Shown: piece by piece, positions 36,301-49,700 of the stretch | How the letters are laid out: each line of letters begins with the position of its first letter | How positions within the stretch are numbered: the first letter of the stretch is position 1 | Program-made: the position numbers and the translations under genes | Origin: Ariolimax columbianus | Lineage: Eukaryota > Mollusca > Gastropoda > Stylommatophora > Arionidae | Direction of reading: 5' to 3' | DNA length: 64,000 nt | NCBI GenBank assembly: GCA_036924085.1 | Contig: JAVGWX010000011.1 | Coordinates: forward strand, 29,834,317-29,898,316 | Notes under the pieces: generated by a model | Databases searched by the model: none | What the model was told of the DNA's origin: nothing | Seen by the model: only the letters and a program-made list of their open reading frames with translations

Positions 36301-39300
36301 GCTGGCCCTGACACTAGCAGTCAGCTATGCGCAGCTCGGCATCTTGATCCCGGAGCACATTATGACAACGGGAAAGATAGCAGGAAAGAGGCAGAGGAAA
36401 GCAGGGAGATATGCTGGACCGCTTGAAAGAATGACACGGGCGACAATAAAGAACAGAGCTGGTAAGCAACACACGTGATAAAAGCGGATGGAGGTCCGTG
36501 ATCGACAACGCCAACCGTCATGCACCTGATGATGATGCTGATCTTTAAGTGCCGAATAGTCGCATAAGGCATAAATCAGTGCTCTGTATATGTGTGCTGC
36601 CACCCTTTTGAGTTCATGTATGTTGTTAATGGAGCCATCTCAAACGATAGTTCTGCTTAGATGTTCCCTCGGTCCTCTTTTCCTGTTGCCATGCGGTGAC
36701 CACATAAACGCTTGCCGCAGAGGGAGTCTGTTGCTGTTCATTCTGAGAACATGACCAATGTACGTCCTCCGTTTTTTCCTGATGAGTGATGAAACAGTGT
36801 GTTGATTGCTAACTTCTCTAATTGTTTTGTTGATTGTAAATTCCTCCCAGTCAACGGTCAAGTTTTCTCAGACATTAATTCTAATATGAATTTAGTTTCT
36901 TTTCCAATGCCTTTATTTTTCTGCATTTACATCCATAGACAAACTATGACTTTCGGACTCGCTGGAAAACCCCCTTGAAAGACTGACGACTAAATGACGA
37001 TACTTTCATGTGTCAGATATTGTCCGTTTTACATTGGCTGCCGTCAATTGTCGCCTAATATCTCAATAACTTTTACACCGATATTCGCGATTATTTGCAC
37101 GTCAACTTATCTTTTCAATGTCCCAATGACTTAATTTACATTTTCTCAAGAAGTCCCATTCTCTTAAAGTGGCTAGTGCTTTTGATATTTCTTAGCAAAG
37201 GAATTATTTTGTCTCTTAAGAAAATAATCTAAACTACAGGTGGCCACCAACAAACACAATAGCTAGTACTTGGAATCCTGGTATTCAAACAGGCATCTTA
37301 ATGTATGTTGCCAGGTAGCCGAATGCTTCGGCTATAGGTAGTAGGTATTGTACAACATCCAGCGGCTTACTAGGCCTAGGGGAAGATACATTCGTTCGTT
37401 CTCAATCTTCTGTTACCAAGCCCTGAAAGGGTTTTAGTAGCAGAATGTAGTCCAGAGAACGGAATGCGTTGTGTCGTAGTTTACAGCTTGACTGCGATAT
37501 TTGCACCTTTCTGTCTGACACATCCGACTTCAGCAAACATTTTTTGAGTACCGGGTTAGCATTCCCTCTTCGATCCCTTCTCCTTAGCCAGTCTGTCCTG
37601 CTGCAGCCTGTTATCCAGGATCACCGCGTGGAGGTGTAGAAGGGGCTTGGCAGCTATGGTTCGCTGGCCCTGACACTAGCAGTCAGCTATGCGCAGCTCG
37701 GCATCTTGATCCCGGAGCACATTATGACAACGGGAAAGATAGCAGGAAAGAGGCAGAGGAAAGCAGGGAGATATGCTGGACCGCTTGAAAGAATGACACG
37801 GGCGACAATAAAGAACAGAGCTGGTAAGCAACACACGTGATAAAAGCGGATGGAGGTCCGTGATCGACAACGCCAACCGTCATGCACCTGATGATGATGC
37901 TGATCTTTAAGTGCCGAATAGTCGCATAAGGCATAAATCAGTGCTCTGTATATGTGTGCTGCCACCCTTTTGAGTTCATGTATGTTGTTAATGGAGCCAT
38001 CTCAAACGATAGTTCTGCTTAGATGTTCCCTCGGTCCTCTTTTCCTGTTGCCATGCGGTGACCACATAAACGCTTGCCGCAGAGGGAGTCTGTTGCTGTT
38101 CATTCTGAGAACATGACCAATGTACGTCCTCCGTTTTTTCCTGATGAGTGATGAAACAGTGTGTTGATTGCTAACTTCTCTAATTGTTTTGTTGATTGTA
38201 AATTCCTCCCAGTCAACGGTCAAGTTTTCTCAGACATTAATTCTAATATGAATTTAGTTTCTTTTCCAATGCCTTTATTTTTCTGCATTTACATCCATAG
38301 ACAAACTATGACTTTCGGACTCGCTGGAAAACCCCCTTGAAAGACTGACGACTAAATGACGATACTTTCATGTGTCAGATATTGTCCGTTTTACATTGGC
38401 TGCCGTCAATTGTCGCCTAATATCTCAATAACTTTTACACCGATATTCGCGATTATTTGCACGTCAACTTATCTTTTCAATGTCCCAATGACTTAATTTA
38501 CATTTTCTCAAGAAGTCCCATTCTCTTAAAGTGGCTAGTGCTTTTGATATTTCTTAGCAAAGGAATTATTTTGTCTCTTAAGAAAATAATCTAAACTACA
38601 GGTGGCCACCAACAAACACAATAGCTAGTACTTGGAATCCTGGTATTCAAACAGGCATCTTAATGTATGTTGCCAGGTAGCCGAATGCTTCGGCTATAGG
38701 TAGTAGGTATTGTACAACATCCAGCGGCTTACTAGGCCTAGGGGAAGATACATTCGTTCGTTCTCAATCTTCTGTTACCAAGCCCTGAAAGGGTTTTAGT
38801 AGCAGAATGTAGTCCAGAGAACGGAATGCGTTGTGTCGTAGTTTACAGCTTGACTGCGATATTTGCACCTTTCTGTCTGACACATCCGACTTCAGCAAAC
38901 ATTTTTTGAGTACCGGGTTAGCATTCCCTCTTCGATCCCTTCTCCTTAGCCAGTCTGTCCTGCTGCAGCCTGTTATCCAGGATCACCGCGTGGAGGTGTA
39001 GAAGGGGCTTGGCAGCTATGGTTCGCTGGCCCTGACACTAGCAGTCAGCTATGCGCAGCTCGGCATCTTGATCCCGGAGCACATTATGACAACGGGAAAG
39101 ATAGCAGGAAAGAGGCAGAGGAAAGCAGGGAGATATGCTGGACCGCTTGAAAGAATGACACGGGCGACAATAAAGAACAGAGCTGGTAAGCAACACACGT
39201 GATAAAAGCGGATGGAGGTCCGTGATCGACAACGCCAACCGTCATGCACCTGATGATGATGCTGATCTTTAAGTGCCGAATAGTCGCATAAGGCATAAAT

Positions 39301-40166
39301 CAGTGCTCTGTATATGTGTGCTGCCACCCTTTTGAGTTCATGTATGTTGTTAATGGAGCCATCTCAAACGATAGTTCTGCTTAGATGTTCCCTCGGTCCT
39401 CTTTTCCTGTTGCCATGCGGTGACCACATAAACGCTTGCCGCAGAGGGAGTCTGTTGCTGTTCATTCTGAGAACATGACCAATGTACGTCCTCCGTTTTT
39501 TCCTGATGAGTGATGAAACAGTGTGTTGATTGCTAACTTCTCTAATTGTTTTGTTGATTGTAAATTCCTCCCAGTCAACGGTCAAGTTTTCTCAGACATT
39601 AATTCTAATATGAATTTAGTTTCTTTTCCAATGCCTTTATTTTTCTGCATTTACATCCATAGACAAACTATGACTTTCGGACTCGCTGGAAAACCCCCTT
39701 GAAAGACTGACGACTAAATGACGATACTTTCATGTGTCAGATATTGTCCGTTTTACATTGGCTGCCGTCAATTGTCGCCTAATATCTCAATAACTTTTAC
39801 ACCGATATTCGCGATTATTTGCACGTCAACTTATCTTTTCAATGTCCCAATGACTTAATTTACATTTTCTCAAGAAGTCCCATTCTCTTAAAGTGGCTAG
39901 TGCTTTTGATATTTCTTAGCAAAGGAATTATTTTGTCTCTTAAGAAAATAATCTAAACTACAGGTGGCCACCAACAAACACAATAGCTAGTACTTGGAAT
40001 CCTGGTATTCAAACAGGCATCTTAATGTATGTTGCCAGGTAGCCGAATGCTTCGGCTATAGGTAGTAGGTATTGTACAACATCCAGCGGCTTACTAGGCC
40101 TAGGGGAAGATACATTCGTTCGTTCTCAATCTTCTGTTACCAAGCCCTGAAAGGGTTTTAGTAGCA

Positions 40167-41528
40167 GAATGTAGTCCAGAGAACGGAATGCGTTGTGTCG
40201 TAGTTTACAGCTTGACTGCGATATTTGCACCTTTCTGTCTGACACATCCGACTTCAGCAAACATTTTTTGAGTACCGGGTTAGCATTCCCTCTTCGATCC
40301 CTTCTCCTTAGCCAGTCTGTCCTGCTGCAGCCTGTTATCCAGGATCACCGCGTGGAGGTGTAGAAGGGGCTTGGCAGCTATGGTTCGCTGGCCCTGACAC
40401 TAGCAGTCAGCTATGCGCTGCTCGGCATCTTGATCCCGGAGCACATTATGACAACGGGAAAGATAGCAGGAAAGAGGCAGAGGAAAGCAGGGACATATGC
40501 TGGACCGCTTGAAAGAATGACACGGGCGACAATAAAGAACAGAGCTGGTAAGCAACACACGTGATAAAAGCGGATGGAGGTCCGTGATCGACAACGCCAA
40601 CCGTCATGCACCTGATGATGATGCTGATCTTTAAGTGCCGAATAGTCGCATAAGGCATAAATCAGTGCTCTGTATATGTGTGCTGCCACCCTTTTGAGTT
40701 CATGTATGTTGTTAATGGAGCCATCTCAAACGATAGTTCTGCTTAGATGTTCCCTCGGTCCTCTTTTCCTGTTGCCATGCGGTGACCACATAAACGCTTG
40801 CCGCAGAGGGAGTCTGTTGCTGTTCATTCTGAGAACATGACCAATGTACGTCCTCCGTTTTTTCCTGATGAGTGATGAAACAGTGTGTTGATTGCTAACT
40901 TCTCTAATTGTTTTGTTGATTGTAAATTCCTCCCAGTCAACGGTCAAGTTTTCTCAGACATTAATTCTAATATGAATTTAGTTTCTTTTCCAATGCCTTT
41001 ATTTTTCTGCATTTACATCCATAGACAAACTATGACTTTCGGACTCGCTGGAAAACCCCCTTGAAAGACTGACGACTAAATGACGATACTTTCATGTGTC
41101 AGATATTGTCCGTTTTACATTGGCTGCCGTCAATTGTCGCCTAATATCTCAATAACTTTTACACCGATATTCGCGATTATTTGCACGTCAACTTATCTTT
41201 TCAATGTCCCAATGACTTAATTTACATTTTCTCAAGAAGTCCCATTCTCTTAAAGTGGCTAGTGCTTTTGATATTTCTTAGCAAAGGAATTATTTTGTCT
41301 CTTAAGAAAATAATCTAAACTACAGGTGGCCACCAACAAACACAATAGCTAGTACTTGGAATCCTGGTATTCAAACAGGCATCTTAATGTATGTTGCCAG
41401 GTAGCCGAATGCTTCGGCTATAGGTAGTAGGTATTGTACAACATCCAGCGGCTTACTAGGCCTAGGGGAAGATACATTCGTTCGTTCTCAATCTTCTGTT
41501 ACCAAGCCCTGAAAGGGTTTTAGTAGCA
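40167..41528. repeat. Unit 29: type B unit, start of the second B-A-A'-B block
   Basis: B state at both sites. Units 29, 32 and 35 are all B, spaced three units (4086 bp) apart. Confidence 0.9.
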
Positions 41529-42890
41529 GAATGTAGTCCAGAGAACGGAATGCGTTGTGTCGTAGTTTACAGCTTGACTGCGATATTTGCACCTTTCTGT
41601 CTGACACATCCGACTTCAGCAAACATTTTTTGAGTACCGGGTTAGCATTCCCTCTTCGATCCCTTCTCCTTAGCCAGTCTGTCCTGCTGCAGCCTGTTAT
41701 CCAGGATCACCGCGTGGAGGTGTAGAAGGGGCTTGGCAGCTATGGTTCGCTGGCCCTGACACTAGCAGTCAGCTATGCGCAGCTCGGCATCTTGATCCCG
41801 GAGCACATTATGACAACGGGAAAGATAGCAGGAAAGAGGCAGAGGAAAGCAGGGAGATATGCTGGACCGCTTGAAAGAATGACACGGGCGACAATAAAGA
41901 ACAGAGCTGGTAAGCAACACACGTGATAAAAGCGGATGGAGGTCCGTGATCGACAACGCCAACCGTCATGCACCTGATGATGATGCTGATCTTTAAGTGC
42001 CGAATAGTCGCATAAGGCATAAATCAGTGCTCTGTATATGTGTGCTGCCACCCTTTTGAGTTCATGTATGTTGTTAATGGAGCCATCTCAAACGATAGTT
42101 CTGCTTAGATGTTCCCTCGGTCCTCTTTTCCTGTTGCCATGCGGTGACCACATAAACGCTTGCCGCAGAGGGAGTCTGTTGCTGTTCATTCTGAGAACAT
42201 GACCAATGTACGTCCTCCGTTTTTTCCTGATGAGTGATGAAACAGTGTGTTGATTGCTAACTTCTCTAATTGTTTTGTTGATTGTAAATTCCTCCCAGTC
42301 AACGGTCAAGTTTTCTCAGACATTAATTCTAATATGAATTTAGTTTCTTTTCCAATGCCTTTATTTTTCTGCATTTACATCCATAGACAAACTATGACTT
42401 TCGGACTCGCTGGAAAACCCCCTTGAAAGACTGACGACTAAATGACGATACTTTCATGTGTCAGATATTGTCCGTTTTACATTGGCTGCCGTCAATTGTC
42501 GCCTAATATCTCAATAACTTTTACACCGATATTCGCGATTATTTGCACGTCAACTTATCTTTTCAATGTCCCAATGACTTAATTTACATTTTCTCAAGAA
42601 GTCCCATTCTCTTAAAGTGGCTAGTGCTTTTGATATTTCTTAGCAAAGGAATTATTTTGTCTCTTAAGAAAATAATCTAAACTACAGGTGGCCACCAACA
42701 AACACAATAGCTAGTACTTGGAATCCTGGTATTCAAACAGGCATCTTAATGTATGTTGCCAGGTAGCCGAATGCTTCGGCTATAGGTAGTAGGTATTGTA
42801 CAACATCCAGCGGCTTACTAGGCCTAGGGGAAGATACATTCGTTCGTTCTCAATCTTCTGTTACCAAGCCCTGAAAGGGTTTTAGTAGCA

Positions 42891-44252
42891 GAATGTAGTC
42901 CAGAGAACGGAATGCGTTGTGTCGTAGTTTACAGCTTGACTGCGATATTTGCACCTTTCTGTCTGACACATCCGACTTCAGCAAACATTTTTTGAGTACC
43001 GGGTTAGCATTCCCTCTTCGATCCCTTCTCCTTAGCCAGTCTGTCCTGCTGCAGCCTGTTATCCAGGATCACCGCGTGGAGGTGTAGAAGGGGCTTGGCA
43101 GCTATGGTTCGCTGGCCCTGTCACTAGCAGTCAGCTATGCGCAGCTCGGCATCTTGATCCCGGAGCACATTATGACAACGGGAAAGATAGCAGGAAAGAG
43201 GCAGAGGAAAGCAGGGAGATATGCTGGACCGCTTGAAAGAATGACACGGGCGACAATAAAGAACAGAGCTGGTAAGCAACACACGTGATAAAAGCGGATG
43301 GAGGTCCGTGATCGACAACGCCAACCGTCATGCACCTGATGATGATGCTGATCTTTAAGTGCCGAATAGTCGCATAAGGCATAAATCAGTGCTCTGTATA
43401 TGTGTGCTGCCACCCTTTTGAGTTCATGTATGTTGTTAATGGAGCCATCTCAAACGATAGTTCTGCTTAGATGTTCCCTCGGTCCTCTTTTCCTGTTGCC
43501 ATGCGGTGACCACATAAACGCTTGCCGCAGAGGGAGTCTGTTGCTGTTCATTCTGAGAACATGACCAATGTACGTCCTCCGTTTTTTCCTGATGAGTGAT
43601 GAAACAGTGTGTTGATTGCTAACTTCTCTAATTGTTTTGTTGATTGTAAATTCCTCCCAGTCAACGGTCAAGTTTTCTCAGACATTAATTCTAATATGAA
43701 TTTAGTTTCTTTTCCAATGCCTTTATTTTTCTGCATTTACATCCATAGACAAACTATGACTTTCGGACTCGCTGGAAAACCCCCTTGAAAGACTGACGAC
43801 TAAATGACGATACTTTCATGTGTCAGATATTGTCCGTTTTACATTGGCTGCCGTCAATTGTCGCCTAATATCTCAATAACTTTTACACCGATATTCGCGA
43901 TTATTTGCACGTCAACTTATCTTTTCAATGTCCCAATGACTTAATTTACATTTTCTCAAGAAGTCCCATTCTCTTAAAGTGGCTAGTGCTTTTGATATTT
44001 CTTAGCAAAGGAATTATTTTGTCTCTTAAGAAAATAATCTAAACTACAGGTGGCCACCAACAAACACAATAGCTAGTACTTGGAATCCTGGTATTCAAAC
44101 AGGCATCTTAATGTATGTTGCCAGGTAGCCGAATGCTTCGGCTATAGGTAGTAGGTATTGTACAACATCCAGCGGCTTACTAGGCCTAGGGGAAGATACA
44201 TTCGTTCGTTCTCAATCTTCTGTTACCAAGCCCTGAAAGGGTTTTAGTAGCA
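42891..44252. repeat. Unit 31: type A unit carrying the rare TGTCACTAG variant
   Basis: T at 43121, the same substitution as in unit 22. This shared derived marker is the main evidence for a nine-unit block duplication. Confidence 0.9.
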
Positions 44253-45614
44253 GAATGTAGTCCAGAGAACGGAATGCGTTGTGTCGTAGTTTACAGCTTG
44301 ACTGCGATATTTGCACCTTTCTGTCTGACACATCCGACTTCAGCAAACATTTTTTGAGTACCGGGTTAGCATTCCCTCTTCGATCCCTTCTCCTTAGCCA
44401 GTCTGTCCTGCTGCAGCCTGTTATCCAGGATCACCGCGTGGAGGTGTAGAAGGGGCTTGGCAGCTATGGTTCGCTGGCCCTGACACTAGCAGTCAGCTAT
44501 GCGCTGCTCGGCATCTTGATCCCGGAGCACATTATGACAACGGGAAAGATAGCAGGAAAGAGGCAGAGGAAAGCAGGGACATATGCTGGACCGCTTGAAA
44601 GAATGACACGGGCGACAATAAAGAACAGAGCTGGTAAGCAACACACGTGATAAAAGCGGATGGAGGTCCGTGATCGACAACGCCAACCGTCATGCACCTG
44701 ATGATGATGCTGATCTTTAAGTGCCGAATAGTCGCATAAGGCATAAATCAGTGCTCTGTATATGTGTGCTGCCACCCTTTTGAGTTCATGTATGTTGTTA
44801 ATGGAGCCATCTCAAACGATAGTTCTGCTTAGATGTTCCCTCGGTCCTCTTTTCCTGTTGCCATGCGGTGACCACATAAACGCTTGCCGCAGAGGGAGTC
44901 TGTTGCTGTTCATTCTGAGAACATGACCAATGTACGTCCTCCGTTTTTTCCTGATGAGTGATGAAACAGTGTGTTGATTGCTAACTTCTCTAATTGTTTT
45001 GTTGATTGTAAATTCCTCCCAGTCAACGGTCAAGTTTTCTCAGACATTAATTCTAATATGAATTTAGTTTCTTTTCCAATGCCTTTATTTTTCTGCATTT
45101 ACATCCATAGACAAACTATGACTTTCGGACTCGCTGGAAAACCCCCTTGAAAGACTGACGACTAAATGACGATACTTTCATGTGTCAGATATTGTCCGTT
45201 TTACATTGGCTGCCGTCAATTGTCGCCTAATATCTCAATAACTTTTACACCGATATTCGCGATTATTTGCACGTCAACTTATCTTTTCAATGTCCCAATG
45301 ACTTAATTTACATTTTCTCAAGAAGTCCCATTCTCTTAAAGTGGCTAGTGCTTTTGATATTTCTTAGCAAAGGAATTATTTTGTCTCTTAAGAAAATAAT
45401 CTAAACTACAGGTGGCCACCAACAAACACAATAGCTAGTACTTGGAATCCTGGTATTCAAACAGGCATCTTAATGTATGTTGCCAGGTAGCCGAATGCTT
45501 CGGCTATAGGTAGTAGGTATTGTACAACATCCAGCGGCTTACTAGGCCTAGGGGAAGATACATTCGTTCGTTCTCAATCTTCTGTTACCAAGCCCTGAAA
45601 GGGTTTTAGTAGCA
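44253..45614. repeat. Unit 32: type B unit
   Basis: B state at both diagnostic sites. It corresponds to unit 23 under a nine-unit shift. Confidence 0.9.
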
Positions 45615-48338
45615 GAATGTAGTCCAGAGAACGGAATGCGTTGTGTCGTAGTTTACAGCTTGACTGCGATATTTGCACCTTTCTGTCTGACACATCCGAC
45701 TTCAGCAAACATTTTTTGAGTACCGGGTTAGCATTCCCTCTTCGATCCCTTCTCCTTAGCCAGTCTGTCCTGCTGCAGCCTGTTATCCAGGATCACCGCG
45801 TGGAGGTGTAGAAGGGGCTTGGCAGCTATGGTTCGCTGGCCCTGACACTAGCAGTCAGCTATGCGCAGCTCGGCATCTTGATCCCGGAGCACATTATGAC
45901 AACGGGAAAGATAGCAGGAAAGAGGCAGAGGAAAGCAGGGAGATATGCTGGACCGCTTGAAAGAATGACACGGGCGACAATAAAGAACAGAGCTGGTAAG
46001 CAACACACGTGATAAAAGCGGATGGAGGTCCGTGATCGACAACGCCAACCGTCATGCACCTGATGATGATGCTGATCTTTAAGTGCCGAATAGTCGCATA
46101 AGGCATAAATCAGTGCTCTGTATATGTGTGCTGCCACCCTTTTGAGTTCATGTATGTTGTTAATGGAGCCATCTCAAACGATAGTTCTGCTTAGATGTTC
46201 CCTCGGTCCTCTTTTCCTGTTGCCATGCGGTGACCACATAAACGCTTGCCGCAGAGGGAGTCTGTTGCTGTTCATTCTGAGAACATGACCAATGTACGTC
46301 CTCCGTTTTTTCCTGATGAGTGATGAAACAGTGTGTTGATTGCTAACTTCTCTAATTGTTTTGTTGATTGTAAATTCCTCCCAGTCAACGGTCAAGTTTT
46401 CTCAGACATTAATTCTAATATGAATTTAGTTTCTTTTCCAATGCCTTTATTTTTCTGCATTTACATCCATAGACAAACTATGACTTTCGGACTCGCTGGA
46501 AAACCCCCTTGAAAGACTGACGACTAAATGACGATACTTTCATGTGTCAGATATTGTCCGTTTTACATTGGCTGCCGTCAATTGTCGCCTAATATCTCAA
46601 TAACTTTTACACCGATATTCGCGATTATTTGCACGTCAACTTATCTTTTCAATGTCCCAATGACTTAATTTACATTTTCTCAAGAAGTCCCATTCTCTTA
46701 AAGTGGCTAGTGCTTTTGATATTTCTTAGCAAAGGAATTATTTTGTCTCTTAAGAAAATAATCTAAACTACAGGTGGCCACCAACAAACACAATAGCTAG
46801 TACTTGGAATCCTGGTATTCAAACAGGCATCTTAATGTATGTTGCCAGGTAGCCGAATGCTTCGGCTATAGGTAGTAGGTATTGTACAACATCCAGCGGC
46901 TTACTAGGCCTAGGGGAAGATACATTCGTTCGTTCTCAATCTTCTGTTACCAAGCCCTGAAAGGGTTTTAGTAGCAGAATGTAGTCCAGAGAACGGAATG
47001 CGTTGTGTCGTAGTTTACAGCTTGACTGCGATATTTGCACCTTTCTGTCTGACACATCCGACTTCAGCAAACATTTTTTGAGTACCGGGTTAGCATTCCC
47101 TCTTCGATCCCTTCTCCTTAGCCAGTCTGTCCTGCTGCAGCCTGTTATCCAGGATCACCGCGTGGAGGTGTAGAAGGGGCTTGGCAGCTATGGTTCGCTG
47201 GCCCTGACACTAGCAGTCAGCTATGCGCAGCTCGGCATCTTGATCCCGGAGCACATTATGACAACGGGAAAGATAGCAGGAAAGAGGCAGAGGAAAGCAG
47301 GGAGATATGCTGGACCGCTTGAAAGAATGACACGGGCGACAATAAAGAACAGAGCTGGTAAGCAACACACGTGATAAAAGCGGATGGAGGTCCGTGATCG
47401 ACAACGCCAACCGTCATGCACCTGATGATGATGCTGATCTTTAAGTGCCGAATAGTCGCATAAGGCATAAATCAGTGCTCTGTATATGTGTGCTGCCACC
47501 CTTTTGAGTTCATGTATGTTGTTAATGGAGCCATCTCAAACGATAGTTCTGCTTAGATGTTCCCTCGGTCCTCTTTTCCTGTTGCCATGCGGTGACCACA
47601 TAAACGCTTGCCGCAGAGGGAGTCTGTTGCTGTTCATTCTGAGAACATGACCAATGTACGTCCTCCGTTTTTTCCTGATGAGTGATGAAACAGTGTGTTG
47701 ATTGCTAACTTCTCTAATTGTTTTGTTGATTGTAAATTCCTCCCAGTCAACGGTCAAGTTTTCTCAGACATTAATTCTAATATGAATTTAGTTTCTTTTC
47801 CAATGCCTTTATTTTTCTGCATTTACATCCATAGACAAACTATGACTTTCGGACTCGCTGGAAAACCCCCTTGAAAGACTGACGACTAAATGACGATACT
47901 TTCATGTGTCAGATATTGTCCGTTTTACATTGGCTGCCGTCAATTGTCGCCTAATATCTCAATAACTTTTACACCGATATTCGCGATTATTTGCACGTCA
48001 ACTTATCTTTTCAATGTCCCAATGACTTAATTTACATTTTCTCAAGAAGTCCCATTCTCTTAAAGTGGCTAGTGCTTTTGATATTTCTTAGCAAAGGAAT
48101 TATTTTGTCTCTTAAGAAAATAATCTAAACTACAGGTGGCCACCAACAAACACAATAGCTAGTACTTGGAATCCTGGTATTCAAACAGGCATCTTAATGT
48201 ATGTTGCCAGGTAGCCGAATGCTTCGGCTATAGGTAGTAGGTATTGTACAACATCCAGCGGCTTACTAGGCCTAGGGGAAGATACATTCGTTCGTTCTCA
48301 ATCTTCTGTTACCAAGCCCTGAAAGGGTTTTAGTAGCA

Positions 48339-49700
48339 GAATGTAGTCCAGAGAACGGAATGCGTTGTGTCGTAGTTTACAGCTTGACTGCGATATTTGC
48401 ACCTTTCTGTCTGACACATCCGACTTCAGCAAACATTTTTTGAGTACCGGGTTAGCATTCCCTCTTCGATCCCTTCTCCTTAGCCAGTCTGTCCTGCTGC
48501 AGCCTGTTATCCAGGATCACCGCGTGGAGGTGTAGAAGGGGCTTGGCAGCTATGGTTCGCTGGCCCTGACACTAGCAGTCAGCTATGCGCTGCTCGGCAT
48601 CTTGATCCCGGAGCACATTATGACAACGGGAAAGATAGCAGGAAAGAGGCAGAGGAAAGCAGGGACATATGCTGGACCGCTTGAAAGAATGACACGGGCG
48701 ACAATAAAGAACAGAGCTGGTAAGCAACACACGTGATAAAAGCGGATGGAGGTCCGTGATCGACAACGCCAACCGTCATGCACCTGATGATGATGCTGAT
48801 CTTTAAGTGCCGAATAGTCGCATAAGGCATAAATCAGTGCTCTGTATATGTGTGCTGCCACCCTTTTGAGTTCATGTATGTTGTTAATGGAGCCATCTCA
48901 AACGATAGTTCTGCTTAGATGTTCCCTCGGTCCTCTTTTCCTGTTGCCATGCGGTGACCACATAAACGCTTGCCGCAGAGGGAGTCTGTTGCTGTTCATT
49001 CTGAGAACATGACCAATGTACGTCCTCCGTTTTTTCCTGATGAGTGATGAAACAGTGTGTTGATTGCTAACTTCTCTAATTGTTTTGTTGATTGTAAATT
49101 CCTCCCAGTCAACGGTCAAGTTTTCTCAGACATTAATTCTAATATGAATTTAGTTTCTTTTCCAATGCCTTTATTTTTCTGCATTTACATCCATAGACAA
49201 ACTATGACTTTCGGACTCGCTGGAAAACCCCCTTGAAAGACTGACGACTAAATGACGATACTTTCATGTGTCAGATATTGTCCGTTTTACATTGGCTGCC
49301 GTCAATTGTCGCCTAATATCTCAATAACTTTTACACCGATATTCGCGATTATTTGCACGTCAACTTATCTTTTCAATGTCCCAATGACTTAATTTACATT
49401 TTCTCAAGAAGTCCCATTCTCTTAAAGTGGCTAGTGCTTTTGATATTTCTTAGCAAAGGAATTATTTTGTCTCTTAAGAAAATAATCTAAACTACAGGTG
49501 GCCACCAACAAACACAATAGCTAGTACTTGGAATCCTGGTATTCAAACAGGCATCTTAATGTATGTTGCCAGGTAGCCGAATGCTTCGGCTATAGGTAGT
49601 AGGTATTGTACAACATCCAGCGGCTTACTAGGCCTAGGGGAAGATACATTCGTTCGTTCTCAATCTTCTGTTACCAAGCCCTGAAAGGGTTTTAGTAGCA
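48339..49700. repeat. Unit 35: type B unit, last B unit in the array
   Basis: B state at both sites. Under the nine-unit shift it would pair with unit 26, which is type A, so the duplicated block must end before this unit. Confidence 0.9.
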
